DNA from: Stenotrophomonas nitritireducens
GTDB lineage: Bacteria; Pseudomonadota; Gammaproteobacteria; Xanthomonadales; Xanthomonadaceae
Length of the DNA stretch: 64,000 bases
Assembly: GCF_001700965.1 (NCBI RefSeq)
Contig: NZ_CP016756.1
Coordinates: 4,144,501 to 4,208,500 of the forward strand
Direction of reading: 5' to 3'
Both the position numbers and the translations under genes were made by a program. The notes beneath the pieces were generated by a model, which was not told the origin of the DNA, did no database searches, and saw nothing but the letters and a program-made list of their open reading frames with translations. Position 1 is the stretch's first letter, and the number at the start of each line of letters is the position of its first letter. Of this stretch, positions 17,300-24,688 are shown one piece after another.

Positions 17300-17404
17300 G
17301 CATTGGGTCCGCGTAACTGCGCATTTGGTCCGCACAAGTGCGCATTTGGTCCGAGTAAGTGCGCATTTGGTCCGCACAAGTGCGCATCGGGTCCGCGTAA
17401 CTGC
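17300..17404 (+). repeat. Five tandem 21-bp iterons (putative oriV)
   Basis: Five head-to-tail repeats of exactly 21 bp at 17300, 17321, 17342, 17363 and 17384, of the form GCATTTGGTCCGCACAAGTGC. Units 2 and 4 are identical. Units 1 and 5 share GGGTCCGCGTAACTGC and differ at one base; unit 3 is unique. The set is a mirror order 1-2-3-2-1. Iterons next to a TrfA-family gene are the standard binding sites of the initiator. Confidence 0.88.
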
Positions 17405-17449
17405 GCAGTGTCAATGAAGCGCTGTCTCCACTTTTTAAACCTTTCGTTA

Positions 17450-17478
17450 TTGACAAAAATCATATTCGCCTTATTTGT
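17450..17478 (+). promoter_or_regulatory. Element-family promoter of the replication gene
   Basis: TTGACA, 17 bp ending TTCGCCTT, then ATTTGT. It is the same family as the other element promoters, and its -10 is shared with those at 51271 and 52279. Confidence 0.75.
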
Positions 17479-17480
17479 GG

Positions 17481-17505
17481 TTGGAACAGATAGTTGGAAC
17501 AGATA
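17481..17505 (+). repeat. Tandem 13-bp repeat over the rep transcription start
   Basis: TTGGAACAGATAG followed by TTGGAACAGATAA, just after the -10 at 17473-17478 and just before the ribosome binding site. The position fits an operator for autoregulation by Rep or by the HTH protein encoded downstream. Confidence 0.6.
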
Positions 17506-17516
17506 AGGGGATAAAA

Positions 17517-18341
17517 ATGTTAGATAAAAAACAACTTGCACCTGTTCCGATGGGGTTAGTCAGGTCTGCACTTTTCGGGACGGCACGGTTTAATGGTGAG
17601 CGGATTGAGTCCGGAAGCATAGCCGCGCATCACGTTCTGGGAACTAAGATTGCTTACAAAGGGCCACGACTGAATCAGCTGCACGCGATTGTGTGGCAAT
17701 CAATTCTGCTGCTAACGAGAGAGCAGGGCTCATGCGTCGTGAGAGTCAGCGGAGATCGTCTCATCGATATGCTTGGCATGTCTTCAAGAAGTGGCACGAA
17801 TAGGGATCTTATTCTCCAGCGGCTTGAAGATCTTGTCGGAGCGACAGTCAGGTATCAAACGGACACGCACCGATATTTTGGAACGATGCTAGTTGGAGCG
17901 CTGCGTCACGAGAAGACAGGCCATTTCGAGATCGAAATCAACCCGAAGGTCATGGATCTGCTTGGCAATGAAGTCATCTGCAATGACTTGGAAAGAAAGG
18001 TCGCACTCGGAAAAAATCAGCTGGCGCTTTGGCTGCACGACTACTTGTCATCTCACAGAGTGATCTATCCCGTCTCGGTTGATGAGTTGCGGGTTCTAAG
18101 CGGCTCTGAAAAAGAGCTCAAGAAGTTTCGTTACGAGCTTAAGAAGTCTATGGCCATTGTCAGCACAGGTAACGATCCTTTGGTCAAGTCCTGGGCCATT
18201 AACGGCGACGACAAACTGACAGCTGAGAAGGGCGCGACAAAGGTAGTGTTAATTCCTAAGTCTACCGAATTGAAGCTTGCCCATGCCAGGAAGCGCAACA
18301 TGATTGATCAGGCCCGGAACCAACGGGTCAACCCACTATGA
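17517..18341 (+). CDS. TrfA-family plasmid replication initiator
   Basis: 274 residues. It starts at an ATG preceded by AAGGGG. The protein begins with the TrfA-type PMGLVRSALFG words, continues through a winged-helix dimer region (residues about 60-130) and a second winged helix with LALWLHDYLSSHRVIYPVSVDELRVLSG (about 163-190), matching the order in TrfA proteins of IncP-like plasmids. It should bind the five iterons at 17300 and open the origin. The HTH gene 18338 overlaps its stop by 4 bases. Presence on an integrated element suggests autonomous replication after excision. Confidence 0.85.
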   Translation: MLDKKQLAPVPMGLVRSALFGTARFNGERIESGSIAAHHVLGTKIAYKGPRLNQLHAIVWQSILLLTREQGSCVVRVSGDRLIDMLGMSSRSGTNRDLILQRLEDLVGATVRYQTDTHRYFGTMLVGALRHEKTGHFEIEINPKVMDLLGNEVICNDLERKVALGKNQLALWLHDYLSSHRVIYPVSVDELRVLSGSEKELKKFRYELKKSMAIVSTGNDPLVKSWAINGDDKLTAEKGATKVVLIPKSTELKLAHARKRNMIDQARNQRVNPL

Positions 18342-18640
18342 AGCGCATGACTAGGAACAAGAAAGCGAAATTGGTTTCACGGCTAAAGAATGGAAAGGAG
18401 AAACATTCGGACCTGGCCCGCATGTTTGGAATAAGCAGGCAGCGTGTGCATCAGATCGCGGCGAAGTCTAATGCTTGCATGCGGAGAGAAATAATTAAGG
18501 AGACTCGTATTACGGTGGCGAGGTTTATTGCGGATCATCCGTCCATGCCCTACGCAGAGGTTCGTCGGCGGTTCTCTGTCTCTCAATCGCTTGTTGTTTC
18601 TGCACTGAATTTGAGGATCCTTCTGGAAAGAGATCTTTGA
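18338..18640 (+). CDS. Helix-turn-helix protein coupled to rep
   Basis: 100 residues, very basic. Residues 13-38 form an HTH (LKNGKEKHSDLARMFGISRQRVHQIA), with a second HTH-like segment near 72-90 (YAEVRRRFSVSQSLVVSAL). The start overlaps the rep stop in ATGA. It is a candidate regulator of replication or copy number, acting perhaps on the 13-bp repeats at 17481 or on the element promoter family. Target unknown. Confidence 0.75.
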   Translation: MKRMTRNKKAKLVSRLKNGKEKHSDLARMFGISRQRVHQIAAKSNACMRREIIKETRITVARFIADHPSMPYAEVRRRFSVSQSLVVSALNLRILLERDL

Positions 18641-18666
18641 ATTCCATATCTCCAATTCGGCAAGAG

Positions 18667-18690
18667 TAAGGCCACTCTAAGTGGCCTTTA
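18667..18690. terminator. Bidirectional terminator
   Basis: AAGGCCACT CTA AGTGGCCTT, a perfect 9-bp stem between the rep operon (left) and the two small minus-strand genes (right). Confidence 0.8.
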
Positions 18691-18692
18691 GT

Positions 18693-18821
18693 TTATCTGG
18701 ATCCAATTCTCGCAAGAGATGACTCAATCGTTCGAATGCTTCCGATAGCCTTCGCCGCGAAGCAGTCAAGTCCGATCATCAAGCAAGCGATAAGAACTAG
18801 CCATGTGATCAGGCGTCTCAT
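18693..18821 (-). CDS. Very small membrane protein, second of a pair
   Basis: 42 residues. A hydrophobic helix (ITWLVLIACLMIGLDCF) near the N-terminus is followed by an amphipathic tail with basic residues. The start overlaps the previous gene's stop (GCATGA), so the two are coupled. It could be a single-pass inner-membrane protein, or a secreted peptide with cleavage after CFA. Function unknown. Confidence 0.6.
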   Translation of the reverse strand: MRRLITWLVLIACLMIGLDCFAAKAIGSIRTIESSLARIGSR

Positions 18822-18964
18822 GCGCCCGTTCCCAGGGCACTACTGATCAAGCGGCCAATTCCGGACAGCGCTGCGTAGCATCCAAGCAAGGCAAAGACCG
18901 TAAGCGTTGCCATCGAGCCTAATGAAATTAAAAGGCTTTCGTGGTTGAAAAGATATTTGAACAT
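18818..18964 (-). CDS. Very small membrane protein, first of a pair
   Basis: 48 residues. It has a short cytoplasmic start (MFKYLFNHE) and one long hydrophobic helix with small residues (SLGSMATLTVFALLGCYAAL). A strong AAAGGAGATCATC ribosome binding site precedes the ATG, and a family promoter lies at 19007-19035. Organisation and size resemble small pilin-like or entry-exclusion peptides of conjugative elements, but no family can be named. Confidence 0.65.
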   Translation of the reverse strand: MFKYLFNHESLLISLGSMATLTVFALLGCYAALSGIGRLISSALGTGA

Positions 18965-19006
18965 GATGATCTCCTTTAGATGATGGGGCTTTGAGTGCCT
19001 TTCATT

Positions 19007-19035
19007 GATTAAGAGGCCGATTGAACTTTTGTCAA
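19007..19035 (-). promoter_or_regulatory. Element-family promoter (minus) for the small membrane proteins
   Basis: On the minus strand: TTGACA, 17 bp ending CGGCCTC, then TTAATC. It is back to back with the plus-strand promoter at 19055; the two -35 boxes are about 20 bases apart. Confidence 0.7.
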
Positions 19036-19054
19036 GTATTTGGAGTAAAAACTA

Positions 19055-19083
19055 TTGACAAAAGTTTGAACTGCCTTTTCTTC
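19055..19083 (+). promoter_or_regulatory. Element-family promoter of the parA operon
   Basis: TTGACA, 17 bp ending AACTGCCTT, then TTCTTC, upstream of TTGGAGATCAGC and the ATG at 19116. Confidence 0.7.
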
Positions 19084-19115
19084 AATCTAGGGAATAACCC
19101 TAATTGGAGATCAGC

Positions 19116-19286
19116 ATGAAAATCAAATATGACATCGACACAACGGTCAAGTTTTATCAAGTTCATTTGAACCAAAAAGAAGAGCGAGCATCGCGTTTAA
19201 AGAACCGAGCTAAAGATCGAGATAGACGAATGATGGGTCATTGGAACCGTCAGCGCGCATCACAAGTCCAAGCGGTGCTCTCATGA
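19116..19286 (+). CDS. Small basic protein upstream of parA
   Basis: 56 residues, strongly basic in the second half (ASRLKNRAKDRDRR). It starts after TTGGAGATCAGC and its stop overlaps the parA start. It could be a DNA-binding accessory protein of the partition cassette. No family recognised. Confidence 0.65.
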   Translation: MKIKYDIDTTVKFYQVHLNQKEERASRLKNRAKDRDRRMMGHWNRQRASQVQAVLS

Positions 19287-19873
19287 AGATATGCATGTTG
19301 AACGGTAAAGGGGGAGTAGGGCGCACGACTCTCACGCTCAATCTCGCTCATTGCTTGCAGTGCACCTACCCAAGTTCCAGCGTCTATGTCGCTGACTTGG
19401 ACGTCCAAGGTTCATCCCTCGCCTGGTCAAGGCTGGCCGGGGAGACGGCCTTCACGGTGGGTGTCGTGAAGTCACGGGCACAGCATGACTTCCATATCTT
19501 CGACACCGCCCCAAAGCTTCCTGAGAATGGTCTCCTGCCTGACGCTGACGTCTACATCATCCCAACGCTCTTGGATGCAGTGAGCTTTGTCGTGTTCTTG
19601 AAAACAATGGAGCTCGTGCGCAAGAAAAGCTTGCCTCACATCATTGTGGCCAACCGTTTCAATCCGGACCGATCAGAGCATCGCCAGCGCTTCGCACAGC
19701 TTCCTGCTGGGGCACTGATCGTGAGGGATCGCGCCATCTTTGCTTCCTCATATGGTTACGGGGAGACGGTCTTTGATCGTGCTGGGGTGAGAGCCAGCCA
19801 CGCTCAGCAGGACATCAAAGCGATTGCGCGTGCAGTGAGAGGCTTTGACAGCCAAAGCTGGGGCGATCTATGA
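19283..19873 (+). CDS. ParA-like partition ATPase
   Basis: 196 residues, ParA/MinD fold. The deviant Walker A is KGGVGRTT (residues 9-16). VADLDVQGSSLAW (about 40-52) is motif A' and FDTAP (about 80) is motif 2/Walker B. It is short, like the small ParA proteins of plasmids that lack an N-terminal DNA-binding domain. It should form a nucleotide-dependent filament or gradient on the nucleoid to segregate the replicon. Start at 19283 overlaps the previous gene and its stop overlaps 19870, making a coupled cassette. Confidence 0.88.
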   Translation: MKICMLNGKGGVGRTTLTLNLAHCLQCTYPSSSVYVADLDVQGSSLAWSRLAGETAFTVGVVKSRAQHDFHIFDTAPKLPENGLLPDADVYIIPTLLDAVSFVVFLKTMELVRKKSLPHIIVANRFNPDRSEHRQRFAQLPAGALIVRDRAIFASSYGYGETVFDRAGVRASHAQQDIKAIARAVRGFDSQSWGDL

Positions 19874-20289
19874 GCAAGATGCCAGACCTCGACACTGCCC
19901 TGGATGTCATCCACAAGCCCCGACATCGCAGCAAGAAGCAGGTCAACGTCGAGCTCAGGTCTGCACCGGAGCCAGGGGATCACGAGTGCCGGCATTCCTA
20001 CTTTGACCTGGCTGTCCACAGTCGGAAAAGAGCAGAACCCCAGTTGCAGTTCCATCGCACGGCCCGGCTCCGCGACTACCGGACTCCTGAGGGCGTTCGC
20101 ACAAATCGTTCAATGATTACCGTGCCGCCGCGCCTCAAAGCGACGATCCAGGAGCTCCTGGAAGACCCTAGCGAGCCTTGGACCACCGGGCTGATAGCCC
20201 TTGCGGAATACGGGGCGCAAGTGCTGAGGAGCGAGCGGAAGGTCTTGAAGGTCACCAAGGCAAGATCCATGGGTGACGCGGGTGACTAG
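19870..20289 (+). CDS. Putative ParA partner (ParB-like)
   Basis: 139 residues, basic, coupled to parA by an ATGA overlap. The central part (TNRSMITVPPRLKATIQELLEDP) looks like a ribbon-helix-helix type DNA-binding start. By position it is the likely centromere-binding partner of ParA. No ParB/Spo0J nuclease-like domain is seen, so it would belong to the small-adaptor type of partition system. The centromere site was not found. Confidence 0.65.
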   Translation: MSKMPDLDTALDVIHKPRHRSKKQVNVELRSAPEPGDHECRHSYFDLAVHSRKRAEPQLQFHRTARLRDYRTPEGVRTNRSMITVPPRLKATIQELLEDPSEPWTTGLIALAEYGAQVLRSERKVLKVTKARSMGDAGD

Positions 20290-20770
20290 CTCAACGGAAG
20301 AACAGTTCATCGAGGCAGCAAGGACGGGTGACCTGGTTAAGTTGCATGAGCTGCTAGCCCAGGTTGACCCCAAGGTCCAGGACTCGAAAGCCTTGGCGGT
20401 CGCAGCAATGAACGCTCGACTCCAAGCCGCTCTGGTGCTCTATCCACTCTCTGACCCGGAGGCTATCGAACACTGGTGTCATCTACGGCAAGGCACAGAC
20501 CCTGATCTGATCCTGCGGATGGTCGAGTGGGCAAGGGCAGGGAGAGTGGGGCCAGGTAGCCCGAGCGAATACAGCAGGGCCACAGCAATCGCTGCGGAGG
20601 AGCAGCATGGGGGCCTCATGGGGCTTCTCTATCTGCACTGCTGTCCTGGGGAAGCTGTGAGCTATTGCCAGGAGAGAGCTTGGTTCGCCGCATCTAGGCG
20701 GCTGGAAGCCTATTTCATAGAGCGGGCAACACCAATCGCAAAAGCGCAAGTTAAGGTGCGGCGGTTGTGA
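20273..20770 (+). CDS. Variant ankyrin-type protein with RRL C-terminus
   Basis: 165 residues, GTG start inside the end of the previous gene (a second GTG is at 20282). It shares the 29-residue repeat of the next gene: DPKVQDSKALAVAAMNA... followed 29 residues later by SDPEAIEHW. The last residues are VKVRRL, the R-[R/V]-L tail shared by six element proteins. Cytoplasmic by sequence, no signal peptide. As the last gene of the parA operon its product may be an effector or immunity-type protein carried as cargo; that role is inference. Confidence 0.7.
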   Translation: MTRVTSSTEEQFIEAARTGDLVKLHELLAQVDPKVQDSKALAVAAMNARLQAALVLYPLSDPEAIEHWCHLRQGTDPDLILRMVEWARAGRVGPGSPSEYSRATAIAAEEQHGGLMGLLYLHCCPGEAVSYCQERAWFAASRRLEAYFIERATPIAKAQVKVRRL

Positions 20771-20826
20771 GGACAGTCTTTGCTCTGCTTAGCCGCCATT
20801 GGTTGAAGTTTTTATATCAATGGGTA

Positions 20827-20855
20827 TTGACAAAAATGCGATTAGCCTTTTACTG
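20827..20855 (+). promoter_or_regulatory. Element-family promoter for the ankyrin-repeat gene
   Basis: TTGACA, 17 bp ending TTAGCCTT, then TTACTG, followed by AAAAGGAGATCACT. The -35 to spacer start is nearly identical to the promoter at 23583. Confidence 0.8.
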
Positions 20856-20872
20856 GAGAAAAGGAGATCACT

Positions 20873-21676
20873 ATGACAAATGATAATGATGAGAAGTTGA
20901 TTATGGCAGCAGCTCAGGGCGACATCGAAACCGTTAGATGTCTCATTCCCGTTTCTGACCCTAAAGCAAGAGGGTCGAAGGCACTACGATATGCTGCGGA
21001 TAGAGGGCATGGCAGAATTGTTGAAATGCTTCTGCCTTTCTCAGATCCAGAAGCAAATGACTCGGAAGCACTGATACATGCCGCACGGGGGGGGTATGAG
21101 GAAATTGTGGAAATGCTTTTGCCTGTCTCAGATCCAAAAGCAAATGACTCGGAAGCACTGATATATGCCGCAGGGGGTGGCTATGAGGAAATTGTGGAAA
21201 TGCTTCTGCCTGTCTCAGACCCAAAAGCAAGTGACTCGGAAGCACTGATATATGCCGCACGGGGAGGCTATGAGGAAATTGTGGAAATGCTTCTGCCTGT
21301 CTCAGACCCAAAAGCAAGTGACTCGGAAGCACTGAGATATGCTGCATATAACGGATATAAGGAAATTGTTAAAATTCTTCTGCCGGTCTCAGATCCGAAC
21401 GCAGAAGGCTCAGAGGCATTGCAAAGTGCCGCTCGCAGGGGGCATCATGAAATTGTTGAGTTGTTAATTCCCGTGTCTGATGTTGATGCGGCGTGCGAAG
21501 AGCTTGATTATTCAGAAGTATCAATGGTTAGAGCTGTCGAAGCGAAGTTAAAGATGACAGAGCTTCAAGCCTCAACTGTCCAAATCCCACAAAGCTTCAA
21601 TCAATGCGTTGATCAAGCAAAGTCTGACAGCCAGGGCACGGCAGCGATTCAAAGGGCCCAGGCCAGGAGGCTCTAA
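20873..21676 (+). CDS. Protein of near-identical 29-residue ankyrin-variant repeats, RRL tail
   Basis: 267 residues. Seven repeats of exactly 29 residues start at bases 20954, 21041, 21128, 21215, 21302, 21389 and 21476, of the form SDPKANDSEALIYAA-x-GGYEEIVEMLLPV. Canonical ankyrin repeats are 33 residues, so this form has lost about four loop residues. The middle copies are nearly identical in DNA, showing recent expansion. After the repeats a tail has VQIPQSFNQCV and ends QARRL. VEIPPSFKECV and SRRL end the protein at 24874, so a shared export or targeting tail is plausible. Own family promoter at 20827. Confidence 0.85.
   Translation: MTNDNDEKLIMAAAQGDIETVRCLIPVSDPKARGSKALRYAADRGHGRIVEMLLPFSDPEANDSEALIHAARGGYEEIVEMLLPVSDPKANDSEALIYAAGGGYEEIVEMLLPVSDPKASDSEALIYAARGGYEEIVEMLLPVSDPKASDSEALRYAAYNGYKEIVKILLPVSDPNAEGSEALQSAARRGHHEIVELLIPVSDVDAACEELDYSEVSMVRAVEAKLKMTELQASTVQIPQSFNQCVDQAKSDSQGTAAIQRAQARRL
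20954..21475 (+). repeat. Six in-frame 87-bp tandem repeats
   Basis: Exact 87-bp spacing of the SDP word across 20954-21475 within the ankyrin-variant gene, with a seventh partial unit from 21476. Units starting at 21041, 21128 and 21215 differ by only a few bases, so copy number is likely to vary between isolates. Confidence 0.85.
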
Positions 21677-21727
21677 TGAGCCTTGCCATAATTACGCAAG
21701 AAAAATTGCGTGGCCCAAAGGATATGG

Positions 21728-22963
21728 TTAGTAAGAGTTCTGCGCGGCTTTCACCATATCGTACAGATCGTCAATTTTCTTGATGTCCTTATACTTGTCG
21801 GATGTTAGCAGCTCAGCGATAGCGGCTCTCGAATATTGAATTATTGTGGCATAACTCTGATCAATCTCCTTATTTCCGCCGTGAACAAGGGCGGACCTCA
21901 TTCGATACACTTTTTTTAGTAGTTTGCTCATCTCAATTCTTGATTCTTTGTCCTTCGCAACGATGAAGACGAACGTTTCCGCCAAGCGATCACCAATGCT
22001 CTTTTGGAAGAGGCTCCCTTCGTCGTAAGACAATAAGATTTCCAGGGCAATACAGGTGTGGATCACTGAGTCTTTTTCTGTTTGGGTCTTAAGGGCTTCG
22101 CCAAGGGAGATTGAGCAATTCAAAATCCTAGATCCAAAATCAGAGAGTTTTTTTCCATCCTTTCTATTTTTATATAGATCCCATAGTGCACCAAAGTTCT
22201 TATTGGCTGCGAAGAATTCATTGTCTAAAGGCACTTTCTCCACAATCATGTTTTTAATTGAGGTGGATGGGAAATCAATATTCTTTTTGAGGATTTGATA
22301 GGAGCTTGTTTCAACATACATCTGTTGATGTGAGATGCTGCCATAGGAGGGGAGGCCGGTTTTGACAAACATGGAATCATCTTTCCTGCCGGCAGTGAAG
22401 AAGATTAAGTTGATAAATTCTTGAAACTCATCATGAGCAATCGAGATTGATTTTTCGTTGTCATAGCTATCCTTAATTTCCGAGCTTATGTAGTAGCCAT
22501 TATCGTTTGCTATGGGGAGTTTGAGTGTGGATGAATGGCCAAGTTCAAACGGGCCGATGGATATTGGTCCTTCTGAATCAATCCTTATTCCTGATATTGG
22601 GGCAATTACCTTTACGTCCTCTGGCTTGGCATCTGTAAAAACCTTGAGGAGCTCCATCGTGCCCGCGTCCGAGAAATCACCTCCCGCAACTTTTTTATCA
22701 AAGATTGCCTTTTCAATGATTTTTAAAGCCGTTGCTCTACTGAATCGTGAGCTGATTTTTTTGTGTCCGCTGTAGATTGAGTCTAATGAAATGTAAAATG
22801 AAATAACATCGTCGATGCAATATCCTTTATTGTTTTTTGTATCAATCGTAAATTTCTTTGATTGGACTGCGTCATGTGGGCTGCACTCATGGATTAATTC
22901 CAGGGCGGAATTTAAGAGCATCTTAGTGTCCACGGTGTTTTCGTTCTTATCGGTTGAAGCCAT
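21728..22963 (-). CDS. ApeA-like HEPN protein
   Basis: 411 residues, AT-rich compared with its neighbours. The last 130 residues resemble ApeA-type HEPN domains: IHTCIALEILLSY, then YRMRSALVHGGN (about 353-364) with the R-X4-H motif (R356, H361). ApeA-like HEPN proteins are anti-phage RNases triggered by infection. The N-terminal 250 residues form a beta-rich domain that may sense the trigger; it has no recognised family here. Single gene, opposite in direction to the genes on both sides. The upstream TTTGGAGATCC may be its leader. Confidence 0.75.
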   Translation of the reverse strand: MASTDKNENTVDTKMLLNSALELIHECSPHDAVQSKKFTIDTKNNKGYCIDDVISFYISLDSIYSGHKKISSRFSRATALKIIEKAIFDKKVAGGDFSDAGTMELLKVFTDAKPEDVKVIAPISGIRIDSEGPISIGPFELGHSSTLKLPIANDNGYYISSEIKDSYDNEKSISIAHDEFQEFINLIFFTAGRKDDSMFVKTGLPSYGSISHQQMYVETSSYQILKKNIDFPSTSIKNMIVEKVPLDNEFFAANKNFGALWDLYKNRKDGKKLSDFGSRILNCSISLGEALKTQTEKDSVIHTCIALEILLSYDEGSLFQKSIGDRLAETFVFIVAKDKESRIEMSKLLKKVYRMRSALVHGGNKEIDQSYATIIQYSRAAIAELLTSDKYKDIKKIDDLYDMVKAAQNSY

Positions 22964-23008
22964 TTGTAGCGTCCTTTTACTCGGTTTGGAGATCCAGCGT
23001 TAAGGGTT

Positions 23009-23183
23009 CTATGAACGTTGGAGCCGTAATTGTCCTCTATCTTGCCACGTCATAAGTGGCATTGCCATTACCTCACTCAAGTGCATGTCAAGAAAACAGA
23101 TTACACGACGAGCTGCCGTTGCGAGCTATATGAATCATGTGAGGTGGCGAGAGCCCTCGGTCTTCCTGCACCAACGTTCATAG
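23009..23183. repeat. 13-bp inverted repeat enclosing 149 bp
   Basis: CTATGAACGTTGG (23009-23021) and its perfect complement CCAACGTTCATAG (23171-23183) flank a stretch with no convincing gene. It lies in the gap between the HEPN gene and the next small gene. It could be a small terminal-repeat element, a recombination site or a regulator binding pair. Confidence 0.5.
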
Positions 23184-23249
23184 GAGCTAGCTGTAATTGC
23201 AGCAAGCATCGGCGCACCCAGTTAAGGATGCCAATTCGATCTTAAAAGC

Positions 23250-23278
23250 TTGACAAAAGTTGGATCTGCCTTTTGCTA
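23250..23278 (+). promoter_or_regulatory. Element-family promoter
   Basis: TTGACA, 17 bp ending ATCTGCCTT, then TTGCTA, upstream of AAAAAAGGAGATCAC and the ATG at 23307. Confidence 0.8.
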
Positions 23279-23306
23279 AATATATCCACTCAAAAAAGGA
23301 GATCAC

Positions 23307-23540
23307 ATGAAAATCAACGCAATTCAGAGGCTCATCCGAAAGGCCCGTGAGACCGGAGTTATTTCGATTAAAGAAGGGGTCTTTCTTTCAACAGGAGAGA
23401 AGATCAAGGGGGAATTGCTTATTTGGGATGAGGCCGCGTCTATCAATGTTCTAGACGACGATCTCTGGATCTATACAGAAGGAGGGATGTATATGCAATT
23501 GGGGCAAAAGCCCGAGCGAGAGCTCAACTGCTATGTGTAA
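23307..23540 (+). CDS. Small hypothetical protein
   Basis: 77 residues. A basic N-terminal helix (KINAIQRLIRKARETG) is followed by beta strands with conserved-looking hydrophobics (GELLIWDEAASINVLDDDLWIY). Promoter of the element family at 23250 and a dedicated terminator at 23548, so it is a monocistronic unit. Function not recognised. Confidence 0.65.
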   Translation: MKINAIQRLIRKARETGVISIKEGVFLSTGEKIKGELLIWDEAASINVLDDDLWIYTEGGMYMQLGQKPERELNCYV

Positions 23541-23547
23541 AAAAAAG

Positions 23548-23570
23548 ACCGCCGAAAGGCGGTTTTTTTA
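23548..23570 (+). terminator. Rho-independent terminator
   Basis: ACCGCC GAAA GGCGGT with a T7 run, directly after the 23307-23540 gene. Confidence 0.9.
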
Positions 23571-23582
23571 CAACTGCGTCTA

Positions 23583-23611
23583 TTGACAAAAATGCGATCT
23601 GCCTTTTACTT
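23583..23611 (+). promoter_or_regulatory. Element-family promoter
   Basis: TTGACA, 17 bp ending ATCTGCCTT, then TTACTT. Together with 20827 it gives the clearest view of the family consensus. Confidence 0.8.
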
Positions 23612-23633
23612 AAATTATCAAGGGAGATCACTC

Positions 23634-23852
23634 ATGAATACTCAAATTAAACTCAAAGACATCACGACCCCCGAACAACTTAGAGAGCGTATTGGCAAAG
23701 ACGGTTTAGGATTTCCCAAGCTTTCACTGGGGATCTATTGGAAGCGCTTCAAAGGGTTGATGACGACCAACCGGACCAGTGACGAGCAAGTTGAGACTCG
23801 TGTTGAGTTCTGCTGCTTCGATGGCACCAAATCAGTCCGCCGATTCGTCTAA
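23634..23852 (+). CDS. Small basic hypothetical protein
   Basis: 72 residues after AAGGGAGATCACTC. No recognised domain. It begins with a polar strand-helix (LKDITTPEQLRERIG) and ends with basic-aromatic residues (KSVRRFV). First gene of a two-gene unit with 23866-24219, 13 bases apart. Confidence 0.65.
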   Translation: MNTQIKLKDITTPEQLRERIGKDGLGFPKLSLGIYWKRFKGLMTTNRTSDEQVETRVEFCCFDGTKSVRRFV

Positions 23853-23865
23853 TCCAGGAGACCTT

Positions 23866-24219
23866 ATGAACGCTTATATCTCAGATGTCCAAGTTTGCCT
23901 TGCTGCTAAAGAGAGCTTTGGTCTTTGCTCTCCAGCTGAATTCCTTCATCAATTAACGGGGTATGCTCAGTCTGATTTTGATCATGCTTTTGACAGAGCG
24001 GCACGCAAAGGCCTAGTCAACGTTTACGGACGAGACACGGTTCTGATTTCGGGCAAGGGCTCTTTGTTCTTGCAGAGTCAAGCCATCGAGGATCATAAAT
24101 GGCGTGCTGTTGAACGGGTCAAGCAAAGGCTGGTAGAGAGAGAAGAACGCCGGCGCTGGGAAGTCCAGCAGCTCATCAAATCAAAGATGGAGTTTGCTCG
24201 AGAGCTTCGAGCGGCTTGA
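23866..24219 (+). CDS. Hypothetical protein, winged-helix-like with basic coiled tail
   Basis: 117 residues, start set by CAGGAGACCTT. Residues about 20-65 (FGLCSPAEFLHQLTGYAQSDFDHAFDRAARKGLVNVYGRDTVLISGKG) have the helix-helix-wing order of a winged-helix fold. The C-terminal 50 residues are a very charged helix. It may bind DNA as a regulator of the element. It is in one unit with the 23634 gene. Confidence 0.65.
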   Translation: MNAYISDVQVCLAAKESFGLCSPAEFLHQLTGYAQSDFDHAFDRAARKGLVNVYGRDTVLISGKGSLFLQSQAIEDHKWRAVERVKQRLVEREERRRWEVQQLIKSKMEFARELRAA

Positions 24220-24304
24220 CCTGGATCATGGGCCGTTGGCCCACCGCGCCTTGGGTGCTTCGCACGCGATCATTGATCGCCCCGGGCGGGCCCGAGTCGC
24301 TTGC

Positions 24305-24688
24305 TCACGAACCAGGGCTCTTCCGCTCAATGGCATCCCATCGATCTGCTGCCGCACGGTAGATGAAGCCTAAGGCAGGAAACGTCAGCAGCACCGCTGC
24401 TCCGGCCGCAATGAAGGTTTTCAAAGGTTGGATGTCGCCCTCTTCGTCAGTCCAGCCCCAGTCGTCCGGCATCCAGAAGAGTGCGCTCTGTGTGCCTCCA
24501 TACAACATGATCGCAAGTCCCACCCACGCGAGGCCAAAGTAGATCCACTTTAGGGGTGACATGCCCGATTGGACGTGGGCGCGGCGAACGAACGCCTCAG
24601 GCTCGAAGTGAGCACTGCAAACGTAGTGGATCAAGGCAACAAGCGAAGCAGTGCTGATAGCACCCGCGATCATTGTAATGACAGACAT
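24305..24688 (-). CDS. Inner-membrane hypothetical protein
   Basis: 127 residues, start at the ATG after CCAGGAGGGCAG. Three hydrophobic segments: residues about 3-25, 48-65 and 90-110. No domain recognised. It stands alone on the minus strand between two plus-strand units. Confidence 0.65.
   Translation of the reverse strand: MSVITMIAGAISTASLVALIHYVCSAHFEPEAFVRRAHVQSGMSPLKWIYFGLAWVGLAIMLYGGTQSALFWMPDDWGWTDEEGDIQPLKTFIAAGAAVLLTFPALGFIYRAAADRWDAIERKSPGS

Noticed and set aside
17300..17404. Regular direct repeats could be a CRISPR array
   Set aside because: Units are contiguous 21-bp repeats without spacers and lie next to a TrfA-like gene; they are iterons.
23030..23245. 71-codon frame inside the inverted repeat
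   Set aside because: No ribosome binding site, odd composition rich in Cys and His, and no promoter.
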